Shown piece after piece: positions 11,016 to 21,348 of a stretch of 64,000 nucleotides of DNA. The first letter of the stretch is position 1. Every line of letters starts with the position of its first letter. The notes beneath the pieces were generated by a model, which saw nothing but the letters and a program-made list of their open reading frames with translations, did no database searches and was not told where the DNA came from. The stretch comes from Adiantum capillus-veneris (Eukaryota; Streptophyta; Polypodiopsida; Polypodiales; Pteridaceae), in the NCBI GenBank assembly GCA_014529385.2, contig CM043942.1, forward strand, positions 7,439,001 to 7,503,000. Direction: 5' to 3'. A program made the position numbers and the translations under genes.

Positions 11016-11161
11016 TGTGCGCTCCTTGCCGCACTGTCGAAGCAAGGGACTTGCCGATACACCGTGTGCGAGCCACAAATGGCTCCAAGCACACAACAAG
11101 CCTAAACTAGCAAGCTCAAGAGAGCAAAGGGTGTGTCACTCACCGCTCTACGCTCGCCTTC

Positions 11162-11349
11162 TGAAGGGGATCGGGGAGCACCACAGACGGAGAGTGAGAG
11201 AGAGAGAAGGAGATACACACACGATGTGGGTGGGGAGACTCAAAAGAGTGAGCAGCCCCTATACACTTATGCTATGTATAAGGTATACAAGTCAGTGGAC
11301 GCCCAGACTCTGGGCGGCCGGGCAAGGCACAGACGCCTATACTACAACA
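11162..11349 (-). repeat. C1 3' LTR
   Basis: 188 bp and nearly identical to 14704-14892. Visible differences are a few substitutions and the last bases of the unit (CTATACTACAACA versus TTTACCCCAACA). Confidence 0.92.
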
Positions 11350-11360
11350 ACCTCCCACTT
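11350..11360 (-). other. C1 polypurine tract
   Basis: On the minus strand AAGTGGGAGGT directly precedes the TG of the 3' LTR, the usual position and sequence of a copia polypurine tract. Confidence 0.8.
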
Positions 11361-11428
11361 AAAGGCGACTGTGCCTTTAAGCAAGAGAACCTAGTCTAAA
11401 GACTACAAAAGGCGAGAGAAAACCGCTC

Positions 11429-12091
11429 TCAACCGATGCCCACTGGCTGGCTGTGATCGTGTGCATCCGGCTGTCCTGCTCCTGTGTAAGTCCATACACC
11501 ACCAGACGTACCGCACACGTACTGCAAGTATGTACGCAATACCTGCATATCTCCCTCGTGCACTATGCCATCATCAGTCAACAAACGACTGACAACCCCA
11601 ACTGCAAATGCTCCCACTACAACTGCGATATCCGGTCTCAAGATCAGCATCTCATACATGAGACCACCGAATGCCAATGCAATGCTAGCGGGCCCTGCTA
11701 GCTCTACGGAGCATGCATCAACATATATATCCCTGGCAATAGGCATCTCTGACTGACAAGGCGTGTCAGCCACATGCATCTCCTAACTGTCTGCAAAAGA
11801 CGCATCAACCTGTCGTGCAACCTCAGAGCAAACCAGCTGCTCTAGGTGTCTGCTGGAAGACGTATCCTGCACAACTATATCCCCATGCTCACTGTCGAGC
11901 ATAGAAAGGAATGACTGCATAATCGCTGACATCTCAGCATCCTCTACAATCATCCACTGTAAACATGACCACTCAATCTGCTGTGACTCACTAGAGCTCT
12001 CATGCTCTAACTCCATATGCATAGACTCTTGCACAACGTCCTCTTGTTGTGACTCACTAGAGCAAGACCGCTCTACCTGTCTATCATGCAT
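11429..12091 (-). pseudogene. C1 pol remnant (end of RT region) and linker frame
   Basis: Two adjacent minus-strand frames, 12091-11783 and 11779-11429. The second contains YEMLILRPDIAVVVGA, then V-V-S-R-L-L and L-Q-Y-V-C-G-T-S, matching the segment of copia pol just before RNase H (consensus Y-x-x-x-x-x-RPDI...LRYL-x-GT). The first is Ser/Glu/Gln-rich, repeats SSESQQ twice and has no recognised domain. Everything between the protease and this segment (integrase, RT palm and fingers) is absent, as is RNase H. It cannot supply enzyme activity. Confidence 0.75.
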
Positions 12092-12100
12092 AGAAGTATC

Positions 12101-13282
12101 TCACACAACTGACTCTCTGCTTTGCTCAGTCACTAGCAAAGCATGCATGTCTGACTCTGTCACCTCTCTGTGTGACTGCTCAAGTCGTGCCCCAACTATG
12201 TGCACAACGAGCTCACTACTCTGCACTCCATGCAAAGCATCCTGCAACCCACAAGCAAAAGAGACTCGCCTGCTCTCTCGCTCTCTACCTGGCTGCATGA
12301 TCACAGAGACAACACCATCTCTCTCGTGATCCACATGCAATGGGTAACATGTACCACTCCTGGCACCTCTCGCAATCACTAGCGAACCCAAATGCATCAC
12401 AAAAGATCGCTCAAGCAGCGATACCCGACATCCACTATCCTGTAATTGTCTGACTGAGATCAAATCCCGTCTCAGATCTGGCACATAATGCACATGACGC
12501 AGGGTAAATATCATACCACTGGGCAAGGACAAACATACGTCTCCTGCACCCTCAATGTCATACACAACACCATCAACCATGTGAACACAACCAAGTCTCC
12601 CACTAGAAAACGTGCTAAACCACTCACGATGCGACGTGACATGGAAAGTAGCATCTGAATCTAGTAACCAATGTGAAGACAATGTGCAATCCGATATGCA
12701 ATCCGTAGACATAAGATCATCTGAAGACAAGCTAGATGTAAATGTGACATCGCCGTCACAAGCATACTCAGTAACCACTGTACTGATCTCACTAGCATCT
12801 GTCATGCCCAAATCTGCATCACGCATCTGTCGCCTCCGTTGTCTCAAACGCCTGAAACATCGACGCCTAATGTGCCCTCTATGTCCACAATGCCAACATG
12901 TCAAGTCTCTATGCCGTCGAGACTTGCGTGTGGGACCAATCTCTCCCATGGACATAGAAGTGGGACTAGACTCCCCTATAGACATGGATGTTGTGTACAT
13001 AGCATGTAAACTCTGCCATAAAGCATGAGTTGTAGTCTCCCTCGAGACCTGCCAGTAAACAGACTCAACCAGATGCAAACAAATCGTAGACATTGCTAAT
13101 TCATCAAGATCCTGCCAATCATCATCACGCATAGACTTGGGCTTCGCCGATAAACCACGCAAGGGTTTATCCTGCCCCAAATCCGCCAATGCAACAAGCA
13201 TATGCTCCCTCCAAGCAACAAAATCTGCACCATCAAACTGTGTCAGACCATAACGCTGGAAGTCAAATGAAAAATCAGCCAT
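12101..13282 (-). CDS. C1 gag-protease, 393 codons
   Basis: An ATG at 13282 starts MADFSFDFQRYGL, followed by copia gag features: F-x-G-x-D-F-V-A-W-R-E near residues 16-26 and L-W-Q-S-L near 88-92. Only about 128 residues precede the zinc knuckle (CWHCGHRGHIRRRC, residues 129-142), far fewer than in full copia gags, so the end of the capsid is deleted. A basic run follows, then the retropepsin region with WLLDSDATFHVT at about 205-216. The canonical active site is D-S-G, but here the Gly is Asp, which should impair catalysis. The L-x-x-V-x-Y-V-P-D-L-R-R-D-L-I-S-V block near residues 260-280 is intact, as in copia proteases. The frame is open for all 393 codons. Its expression would depend on the C1 LTR. 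Confidence 0.82.
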   Translation of the reverse strand: MADFSFDFQRYGLTQFDGADFVAWREHMLVALADLGQDKPLRGLSAKPKSMRDDDWQDLDELAMSTICLHLVESVYWQVSRETTTHALWQSLHAMYTTSMSIGESSPTSMSMGEIGPTRKSRRHRDLTCWHCGHRGHIRRRCFRRLRQRRRQMRDADLGMTDASEISTVVTEYACDGDVTFTSSLSSDDLMSTDCISDCTLSSHWLLDSDATFHVTSHREWFSTFSSGRLGCVHMVDGVVYDIEGAGDVCLSLPSGMIFTLRHVHYVPDLRRDLISVRQLQDSGCRVSLLERSFVMHLGSLVIARGARSGTCYPLHVDHERDGVVSVIMQPGRERESRRVSFACGLQDALHGVQSSELVVHIVGARLEQSHREVTESDMHALLVTEQSRESVV

Positions 13283-14689
13283 AATGCTCGCAAAAGAGCA
13301 ACCAACAATGAGTAGAAAATGTCAACCGAATCAGCCCTAAACTGGCTCGAATCGCATCAACAAAAGTCTGCAAAATATGGCTCAAAACCTGATGCAAAGT
13401 TGCATCAATAACCGTGCAAAACCTTGCACAAAATCACAAGTCAATATGACTCAATAGCGCGTAAATATCTGACAAAATTTTGGCAGAGTCTCCTTTGTAA
13501 CTGGAGCAAAATCTCAACAGTAAACCTCAAAGAGACAATAATATATGCCACAATGGCCAATCCGGGAATAAACTCGACCGGAATCACCTCACAAAGTCAT
13601 ACATATGAGCATACCCGCTCTTGCCGGAGTACCACTCAACCGCACCTCAAATGACATACATGTGAGTGATGATTGCTGCCAAAATACCTTTCAATCGATG
13701 ACCAAATTTCTGCCAGATAACTATAGCAACATTTCGCAAAACCTTGCAAGATCTGTCGCTATGCGCAATGCGAAATACGGCACACAAGGGCATACACAAG
13801 TGACTCCAAACTCCAACCAAATGATGACTGAAAATCACCTGTCAAAGTGGGAGTAAACTCAACCACTAAACTGTCAAAGAGCAACCTACGGATACGTAGA
13901 AGCTATGGCGAGAACCTGGATAAAATCCAACAGAGTTTCTTCTATAAATTGAGCCAAATCTGAAATAATCTCAGCCATAAACAAATACACAAATCCATAT
14001 ATGGCATACATAAACCGCTAAGACCATGGCAACATAGCTCACTCTCGCATGAATGGCTCTCTGTACACCTATGAATTTGCTGGTTGCTGCAGAAAATACT
14101 CCGTGTGTGTGAGATATACCAAAAACAGTGTTTTTGGGACCCGAAAGTGCACAAATAAACCTGCTGCTGTACCTGCTGTAATTCAAAGCATAATTTCAAC
14201 AAATAGACATCACCATCGCGTCCGGAGAGTGCCAAAACCTTGACCTAGACTCCTGGATCATGTAAGATCTGACTCTGTATGACGGAGCTACGCAAAAAAC
14301 TGCGTTTTAGAGCCCGAAAATGGCAAAAACGAGCTGCACACAGTCTTGAACCTCCTCCTGCTCCACTCTGCGTGATGCAATGTCCTCTCAATGCAAGCTC
14401 CAACGCAAGAGCTTTGCCACAACAGCATCCAAGCACTCGAATGTCAAGCTCTCCTCCGCCGAGCACTTCTCTAACGAGCTCCACTGAGCTCAAAAGCTCC
14501 TCTCACCAAGGAAGCCGCAACCGCCTCCTCGACCAAGTTTGACCACACCAAGCTCCTAAGCTCCAAAGACAATGCTCCTCAAGCTAAAATCGCTCTCTGT
14601 GAAACTCCGCGATCGAACTCCACCGTCGAGAGCGAGCGAGCTATCGCCTCGAAGCTCTCAAAGCCGTCGTGCTCTCTGCGGTCACCATA
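13283..14689 (-). other. C1 leader, no gene seen
   Basis: About 1.4 kb between the primer site and the gag ATG. Short open frames exist on both strands but none matches a known domain. A leader this long may carry packaging signals; nothing specific can be pointed to. Confidence 0.6.
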
Positions 14690-14701
14690 GCTCTGATACC
14701 A
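14690..14701 (-). other. C1 primer binding site (initiator tRNA-Met)
   Basis: On the minus strand TGGTATCAGAGC lies two bases inside the 5' LTR border. This is the standard copia primer site complementary to initiator tRNA-Met. Confidence 0.93.
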
Positions 14702-14703
14702 AT

Positions 14704-14892
14704 TGAAGGGGATCGGGGAGCACCGCAGACGGAGAGTGAGAGAGAGAGAAGGAGATACACACACGATGTGGGTGGGGAGACTCAAAAGAGTGAGCAGCCC
14801 CCTATACACTTATGCTATGTATAAGGTATACAAGTCAGTGGGCGCCCAGACTCTGGGCGGCCGGGCAAGGCACAAACGCCTTTACCCCAACA
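14704..14892 (-). repeat. C1 5' LTR
   Basis: 189 bp; TG...CA ends; pairs with 11162-11349. A GAGAGAGAGAGAAGGAGA run lies near its end. Confidence 0.92.
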
Positions 14893-15002
14893 CCTTCGTG
14901 GTGGATTCCTCGCCGCGATGAAGAAGAAGCTGCAGTCGTGCCGCGCTCAACCGCTTCGCCGCCGTCGTGCCTTCGTAATGCTCGATCGCACACACACTCT
15001 CC

Positions 15003-15042
<40 letters not shown>

Positions 15043-15344
15043 AGGAGGTGAAGAAGAAGAAGATGGAGACGGAGATGGAGTAAGAGCACTCTTCTATTGC
15101 ACAAATGAGAGAATGAGTGAATTTTAGGTTTAGTTGGCTTTTATATGAGCTCACCCCATTCACACTTGGGCACCCATGCTTAGCCAACTAATCCCTTGAA
15201 TGTCCCAGTTAGAGTGCGCCTCTCATCGGCGATCACTCTTACCCTTTTCCTATTGGTCCGACAAGCCCGGTACCTGACTCTATCAAATACATAATACACG
15301 TCCGTCGTAGGTGATGCGGTGTCCGTGAGCCGTGAGGGTTAACA

Positions 15345-15357
15345 TGCCCCCCATTCC
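15345..15357 (-). other. G2 polypurine tract
   Basis: On the minus strand GGAATGGGGGGCA directly precedes the TGTTAACCC start of the 3' LTR. G1 and G3 have GGAAGGGGGGCA at the same place. Confidence 0.85.
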
Positions 15358-17125
15358 TGATGTAGATTCCGTCCTCGGAAGCTATTGAGTTGAAGCTCAT
15401 TCGTCGAGGTGGAAGAGCATTTGAGATGAATGTCCTTAGCCTTCTTCAGTCACTGCAAAATCAAACAACATTGGCACAGTAATTGCATTCTCATAAGTGA
15501 TTAAAAAGCATATGCAGTTTTAGGTAGACAAATTGATTGGTAAAAGAATTTCAAACAATTTGTCAGCAATGAACATTAAATTGCAATGTAATCAAATGCA
15601 TAAACAGATGTAAAGGTAAAAAATTAAACAAGTATGGGGTCGCTAATTTGACGGTCGAAAGGCACTAGAGATCGAATATTAATACCATGGGTAAGCTTCT
15701 TAATTTTCTGTGGTCAATTAAGTTGTTTAATCGCGAGATCCAAGTATTCATGTTCGAGGGCTGACTAGAGGCTATACCTAGAAGACCTTGTAGTTAAGCC
15801 CATAAAAGGAATTTCTCATGAAATCATCGCCTGACTGATTACTTTTTCTTTGACCCCCCAAAGTCTTTTCACATTGATTCAATTTGATGTGTGTGCTTAT
15901 TTTGCATGCCTTGGGTTTTTTGCTTTTCAAGGAAAAGCGCCTACACTGGGAACCTCTAGGGCTCTAGTACCATAGGCAATACATGTGAGTGAAGTACCAA
16001 ATCAAGCTAAGATTTCTCTTCCAGCTTAAGATTTTACAGTGTGGCACTTTGATTTTTTGTTTGTTCATTTTTTGCATTTTAATTTTGTAACTTTGGGGGG
16101 TCATATAACACTGATACACCTCCCCAAACTCATCACACTAGTAAACTCCCTTTATAATCCTTAAGCTAAAGGTCAATAGGGTCAAGCCCACTAGAAAGCC
16201 CTAGTACATTTCACACAATGCTGCCTAAATCGGATTAAGAACCTAAGTAACCATTGATTATTAGGAAGGCATTCCCCATGGTATTAAGAGAAGATCTCTA
16301 ACACCTAACTTGGTCAAACTAGCTTAGTTGGACTGCTTGATTTTTAAACCTAGACAAGTGATTATGACAAAAAATAACATTGAATTAAATGTTTGTTAGT
16401 AAGCAAATGTGCTGGATATTATCCTACCAATCACAATCAAAGCAGACAATCATAGATGCAAAAAAGATAAGGGGCAATGCTAATGGACAAGAAACACCTG
16501 TTTGTGTTGATGGTCGCGCTTGATCTGAAGTGTGAACGAGAGAAAGATTCCATGAAGGTCCAAATCCTAACCATAGCAACACGTTCCTGTACACACTATG
16601 AAACACAAACAATACCTCTAGGAGGCACATCAGTGGGAAAAGAGAACTTTGCTAATCACTCAACTCTAAAACAGAAACACTCCTATCGTACTAATATTAC
16701 CTACCCTCCATCACTCAAGTGATGAGGATCAAAGGTGTTTCATGACATAGGTTTCTGTTTCAGTGTACCGGATGTAAATGTGTAGGTCTGAGTCAATGTT
16801 TTGACTTTTATTGTGCATACTCGTTTGCTAATTGCTCTTGCTCTTTATTTATTTTTTGTTTTTTGTGAGTATAAAGCTTTATATGTACATTCCCTAAGAT
16901 TGGTGATTGAGAGGTCAGGGAAAAAGGTTGAGAGGGAAACAAATGAATGATGACTGTCAGCAAACACTCCCCCCTTCCTTGGGTAGATCATACCGTTTGA
17001 AATGAGCTCGTCACCCTTTGAAACCAATCGTTCCAGTTGGTAATAGGTGAGGATTTTTTCCAGTAGTTTTCTATTACCGTAGGCGCCTCGTCAAGTTGCA
17101 AGGGTGGTAAGGTACTCTCCCAAGA
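15358..17125 (-). other. G2 3' non-coding region
   Basis: About 1.77 kb between the end of the WVPK region and the polypurine tract, collinear with G1, G3 and G4. No frame is kept across copies. A second G-rich purine tract (reverse complement of 16969-16984) marks its upstream end. Confidence 0.7.
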
Positions 17126-17806
17126 TCAAACTTGAAGTAGTTCATCAGGTGATTCTTGAACACTGGGAGGTGTGGATTCCTTTGTAGCTTCATGGAGGTC
17201 TACTATTGTAGGTGGAGACTCTGGAGAAGGTTTTACCTCTATGGATGCATTATATGAGGAGCTAGAAGCTTCATGGGACTCTCCCCTTCCTGAGCTAGGT
17301 GGAACAAGTTGTTCTTTCTTCGGTACCCAAACTAGCTGTGGAGCGGGTGTGTAGCATTTTGTGATTTTTTTCTTTCCACGATCATTGATTCGTTTTGGAG
17401 CTACGGGATTGGGCTCACATGGGTCAGGTGATAGGTAAGAGCACAATCTACGTTTTGGCACCCAGATTTGATCATTTCCGTGATAGTAGCCTTGGGCTTC
17501 CAGTAGTCGTTTAGGGATCCATCGCAACATTTTCTTACTTTTCTTGGAGCGAGTGGTACGTTTCTTACAAGGCTTCTGTTTTTTAGCACTAGCTATGGTC
17601 ACTAAAGAAGCTTTAGGGACCCACTTGTATGTTTTCTTCGATACATTAGGATGAGTCTTTTCAGAAGCTATATGCATTGCTTGTAGCATATTTAAGGGTA
17701 TGGGCATTTCATCCCCCTCAGGTGTTACACAGGTTGTACCTCTAGCTCCCCAAGTATCTATGGTTGCCGCTAGGTGTACCCAATCGACATTGTCTAACTC
17801 AGCCAT
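17126..17806 (-). pseudogene. G2 WVPK region (C-terminal part of the gag polyprotein)
   Basis: In the same frame as the upstream 839-codon frame, separated by one TGA at 17809-17807; G4 has a Gly codon there. It encodes about 226 residues with four W-[VI]-P-K motifs (KWVPKASL, RWIPKRLL, IWVPKRRL, VWVPKKEQL) between Lys/Arg clusters, ending in a Pro/Ser/Glu-rich tail. All four motifs are intact here and in G4, while G1 has lost one. No known enzyme motif is present. The spacing between motifs is similar in G1, G2 and G4, which suggests a constrained domain. Function unknown. Confidence 0.75.
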
Positions 17807-20326
17807 TCAGGGTAGGATATCCATATAAGGAGAATTCTCCCCAATATCCGTGTCTTCGTTATATGTGTAACAATACTGTAATGGAGCTGAGTGAATTGTT
17901 GTGTCTGATCGATTATCAATGATGAATTTATTTCCTAGAGGATGTGTTCGACCACTTAAAAGATCAACTCGAATGACAGAGTCTTGGAACTGTAAGTAGA
18001 CGTGGTTTTTGGACCAGTCATGCACCATTTTTTCTTCCCTCATGAATGGACGCCCTAAGATCATCTCAAATGACATAGGATGCTTGGAAAAATCCATAAC
18101 AATGAAAGTCTGCCTTACCTTGTGTCCCAAGACCTTGATCTTGAGATCCTTTAGCATTCCAATAGGCGTAACAATAGATCCATTAGCCATTTTTACCACT
18201 ACGCTTGTGGCTTCAAGGTGAGGTCGCCCCATAGACTCCCAACAACTCTTTGTCACCATGCTGACTCCCGCACCACCGTCAAGGACCCCCTTTACAGTTA
18301 ATCCTTTAGTAGGGATTGGTAGAGTAGCATTAGATTCATCACCTTCAAAGTATTGCCCCAACTTGTTAACGGGTACTTCAATTACAGATTCATGTCCCGC
18401 TAGGTCAGATGGTGGTGCTAAATGCTCCTCATCATTCATTACCGAGTCAGGTTTGTTCATATGTGCAAACTGTGGTAATCCGGCCTGTAATTCTCCATTG
18501 AGGAGGGCTCGAAGAGCTGAGACTAGCTCGGGGTCTTTATATAGTTTGGACATGATGGTGGTTCTAACTTCTGAAGACATGAAATCCATCAATTTGGCAA
18601 CATTTAATGGCATCTTGTGGGACGTAGGACCCTGACAAGAGAATGGTGAAGATGGAATCTCCACTTCCTCAAGGGGGTCGGGCATTCCCTCACCAAACAT
18701 TCTCTCTAGTAGGAAAGGTGTGTGTCCACTTTCAAATGTCCTACCCTCACTCTCTTCCCGAATGATACTGGGTATAGCTAACGGCCTGTAGTTCTTGTGA
18801 GGTTGAACTTGTGTGGGAAACATTGTGTCCGACATCTGGATATGTTTGGGTTCAGGTTCTAATGTTCGTTGAGTTTCTTCCACCAAACCCCTCAGTTGTT
18901 GGACTCGTTCAATTTCCACTTTTGGGTTTGGATAGGTTCCAATCTTTCTCTTGCAATCCTCATTTTTTGTCTCTCGTGGCTTATCTTGGGGGTTCGCAAC
19001 TGGGTGGTTTAACTTTGAATACTCTTTTGGTGTTCGTCGTAATTCCCTCTCGTGATCCTCCTCACTGGCTTTTTCCTTTGTAGTAATAGTTTTGGTCTCC
19101 GTGGTCTCTATCGAATTTGAGTCATCCTCAGGGTCATTCATATACACGGGATCATCTCCTGTCCCTATATTAGTCTTTGAACTAGGTTTTGAGCTAGAAG
19201 CATTAAGGGATTTCTTTCTTCGTGTTTTCTTCTTTCTCGCTCGGCCAATGGATGCAACATCTCTCTCTTCGAGGATGTAATTTTGCTTTTGGAGCATTGA
19301 CCGTGTGAGTGCATTCATTGGTGCTATGTTTATAGTTGGTGGTGTCCCATCAACAATCTCTATTATGTTCAATGGTGTGATTTTCGGTGCGTTTGGATTG
19401 TTAGGACACTGTGCGATCAAATGATCTATGCCACAACGATTATAAGTGAGTATTGGCATTGCCAATGCATTCCCTTGACTTGTTTGCATTAGTGCAGCAT
19501 TCTTTTTCATTCTAATGGGGCACTCAGCTACTCGATGTGGTCCACCACATTCGTAGCACTGAAGAGGTGCTCTCCTGGCAAAACTATTAATGCTTTGGCC
19601 TCTTGCTGCTAGCGCAGTAGATTGATATACCGGTTTGATTTGTCCCCAATGGTCTTCCATATAGTACATGGGACACTCCTCAAGCATGTCGACTCCATAG
19701 GTGATACTAGAGTCTATGTCCTCTTCGTAATCTACATAAGTACTAGATGACTCGCAACCTATTTGGTTCATAGGTGTAACTCTTGGATGAGGGGGTTGCG
19801 GTCCTAGCACTGGAGGTGGCAACAGTGTGGTTTGGACCACATTTTGGGTTCTAGGGACCATGTGCTGTAATGGCAACTGTTGCTCCATGGGTGAGGTAGG
19901 CATCAATGCAGGAACTCGAGGTGAGTCTGCCCAATCTATAGGCGGTCTATTTTCCATGATGCGTTTAAGCATTAGGCAATCCTTCGCTTGATGGCCATAC
20001 CTACCACATGCGTTACAAGTCCCGTTAAACTTTACTCTGAAAGTAGGGCATTCACTCGTAGTATGTGGGCCCAAGCAAACTGAGCACCATTGTTGCTCCC
20101 TTCTTGGATACATATGAGTGTTTTGTGGAGCACGATTACCCCTAAGGCTTTCTTGGATGGCCTTTGTGAGATCTGCCAAAGTCATCTCAGATATCGTTTG
20201 ATCTTTCACGATTGGCTTTATCTTCATTGGCTCATGCCCTGATGCTTGCGAGCTACTAGACTTCGGCTCGGCAGACACTCTTTCTCCTGCAATCATTAAA
20301 TTATCCTCCAATTGGATTGCATTCAT
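17807..20326 (-). CDS. G2 gag (zinc knuckles) plus aspartic protease, 839 codons
   Basis: The largest open frame in the window. It begins at an internal Met in the capsid tail (NAIQLEDNLM). Four knuckles follow: CSVCLGPHTTSEC (~residue 80), CNACGRYGHQAKDC (~105), CYECGGPHRVAEC (~255) and a fourth whose first Cys is Tyr (YNRCGIDHLIAQC, ~296). Knuckles 1, 3 and 4 have three rather than four residues before the His. After a long charged linker comes a retropepsin: VLDGGAGVS (~682, Asp-Gly-Gly as in many plant gypsy proteases) and MILGRPFM (~755). The protease would mature the Gag particle. No RT follows. The upstream capsid is deleted, so the frame is open but the product is incomplete. Confidence 0.85.
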   Translation of the reverse strand: MNAIQLEDNLMIAGERVSAEPKSSSSQASGHEPMKIKPIVKDQTISEMTLADLTKAIQESLRGNRAPQNTHMYPRREQQWCSVCLGPHTTSECPTFRVKFNGTCNACGRYGHQAKDCLMLKRIMENRPPIDWADSPRVPALMPTSPMEQQLPLQHMVPRTQNVVQTTLLPPPVLGPQPPHPRVTPMNQIGCESSSTYVDYEEDIDSSITYGVDMLEECPMYYMEDHWGQIKPVYQSTALAARGQSINSFARRAPLQCYECGGPHRVAECPIRMKKNAALMQTSQGNALAMPILTYNRCGIDHLIAQCPNNPNAPKITPLNIIEIVDGTPPTINIAPMNALTRSMLQKQNYILEERDVASIGRARKKKTRRKKSLNASSSKPSSKTNIGTGDDPVYMNDPEDDSNSIETTETKTITTKEKASEEDHERELRRTPKEYSKLNHPVANPQDKPRETKNEDCKRKIGTYPNPKVEIERVQQLRGLVEETQRTLEPEPKHIQMSDTMFPTQVQPHKNYRPLAIPSIIREESEGRTFESGHTPFLLERMFGEGMPDPLEEVEIPSSPFSCQGPTSHKMPLNVAKLMDFMSSEVRTTIMSKLYKDPELVSALRALLNGELQAGLPQFAHMNKPDSVMNDEEHLAPPSDLAGHESVIEVPVNKLGQYFEGDESNATLPIPTKGLTVKGVLDGGAGVSMVTKSCWESMGRPHLEATSVVVKMANGSIVTPIGMLKDLKIKVLGHKVRQTFIVMDFSKHPMSFEMILGRPFMREEKMVHDWSKNHVYLQFQDSVIRVDLLSGRTHPLGNKFIIDNRSDTTIHSAPLQYCYTYNEDTDIGENSPYMDILP

Positions 20327-20361
20327 GGTGACTGCTTCCCAAGTAGTGATACCTCTAATGA

Positions 20362-21348
20362 CTAGGCAATGTTATTATTAAATGGCATGTTATTATTAAA
20401 TGGCATGGCTCCACTTGTATAAGAGCTTGGATAATGCCATTGTGGATTGTAAGCTCTTGGAATAATCGGAGGTGTAGGAGCTACATGAGGCTGAGGTACG
20501 ACAGGTGCACATGATTGAAACATACATGTAGGTATAGTTGGGGGCACTGTGCTACTAGGCATCGACGCAGTGTTAACAAATGAACTCCATGGTGTACTTC
20601 TTGTCATGCTCACCACTGGGATATGCATGGTAGCCGTAGTGTCATTAAGAGAAAGATGAGTTAGATCTGGGAAGGTAAAGCTGCCACTTGTGGGCTCAGA
20701 TTGTACTGAGGCTCCCGGCGAAACAACATATGGAGGATCAATGGGGCTCACTGAGGGAGACTCCATTTGTGATAGGGTTGGTTAGTTGGCCTTTCCCGTA
20801 TCCAAGAATCTCATTAGGCCTGTTGAAGGCATGTTGATCCCTGTGTTCTGTCTTTCTAACTCGACAATCCTATGGAGGACATCACAGACTTTCTGTTGTT
20901 GCTCATCTATGCTAGTAGCACCCGATGTGGATTGTAGAACATCTAACCAACCCACATGATAGGTGTCTCCTGTGTCATTTATTTCATTAACCGCATGTTC
21001 GGAGCGAGTAGCTCTACTAAGGGTCTCTTTTAAGCGGCTAAACACGCTTGACCCAGGCCGTGGGCCCGTGGCATGCGTGTCTTGACTTGAACTATCAGGG
21101 TTTGGTGTAGGATACCCCTCCATGACTTCGTAGTCAGAGGAAGAATCACTAGACGCGATATGAGGATCTTGGGTCGCGCTACCTTGAGTCCCGGCCGAAG
21201 GTCCAGAACCTAGGGTGGAGGAATAATGGGTGCCCGCGTAAATGGAGGCACTACCAATATGCTCGTGCTCTAACACTCGTCCAGAGCGTAGGTTCATATG
21301 ACTTCCATACTCTAAACGCGTTGGTGAGTGCCAGTGAAGGCCGCTCAC
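20362..21348 (-). pseudogene. G2 gag N-terminal region
   Basis: Two minus-strand frames, 21348-20782 and 20766-20362, separated by a stop and shift near 20770. The start carries NLRSGRVLE, homologous to G1. The second part is Pro/Thr/Ser-rich (SPIDPPYVVSPG) like the G1 and G3 linker. It ends in a small tandem duplication that gives MPFNNN twice, exactly where about 0.85 kb of linker and capsid present in G1 (roughly 7640-8480) is missing. Confidence 0.78.

Larger units (their letters stand above)
11162..14892 (-). mobile_element. C1: internally deleted Ty1/copia element inside the G2 LTR
   Basis: 3.73 kb with short LTRs at 14704-14892 (5', 189 bp) and 11162-11349 (3', 188 bp). On the minus strand they start TGTTG and end CTTCA. 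CCTTC duplications lie at 11157-11161 and 14893-14897. An initiator tRNA-Met primer site (14690-14701) and a polypurine tract (11350-11360) are present. It encodes a shortened gag-protease (13282-12101) and a scrap of the C-terminal RT region. Integrase and almost all reverse transcriptase are missing, so it is non-autonomous. It is the youngest insertion in this nest. Confidence 0.92.
11016..15344 (-). repeat. G2 3' LTR, interrupted by C1
   Basis: The two LTR parts (11016-11161 and 14898-15344, 593 bp together) join seamlessly when C1 and one CCTTC duplication are removed. The joined sequence aligns with the 588 bp 5' LTR at 22110-22697. Confidence 0.92.

Noticed and set aside
18009-19280. 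Plus-strand open frames opposite the G2 gag-protease, and 44872-45243 opposite G4
   Set aside because: They are mirror frames of the strongly coding strand; the minus (G2) or plus (G4) strand carries the knuckles and protease motifs.
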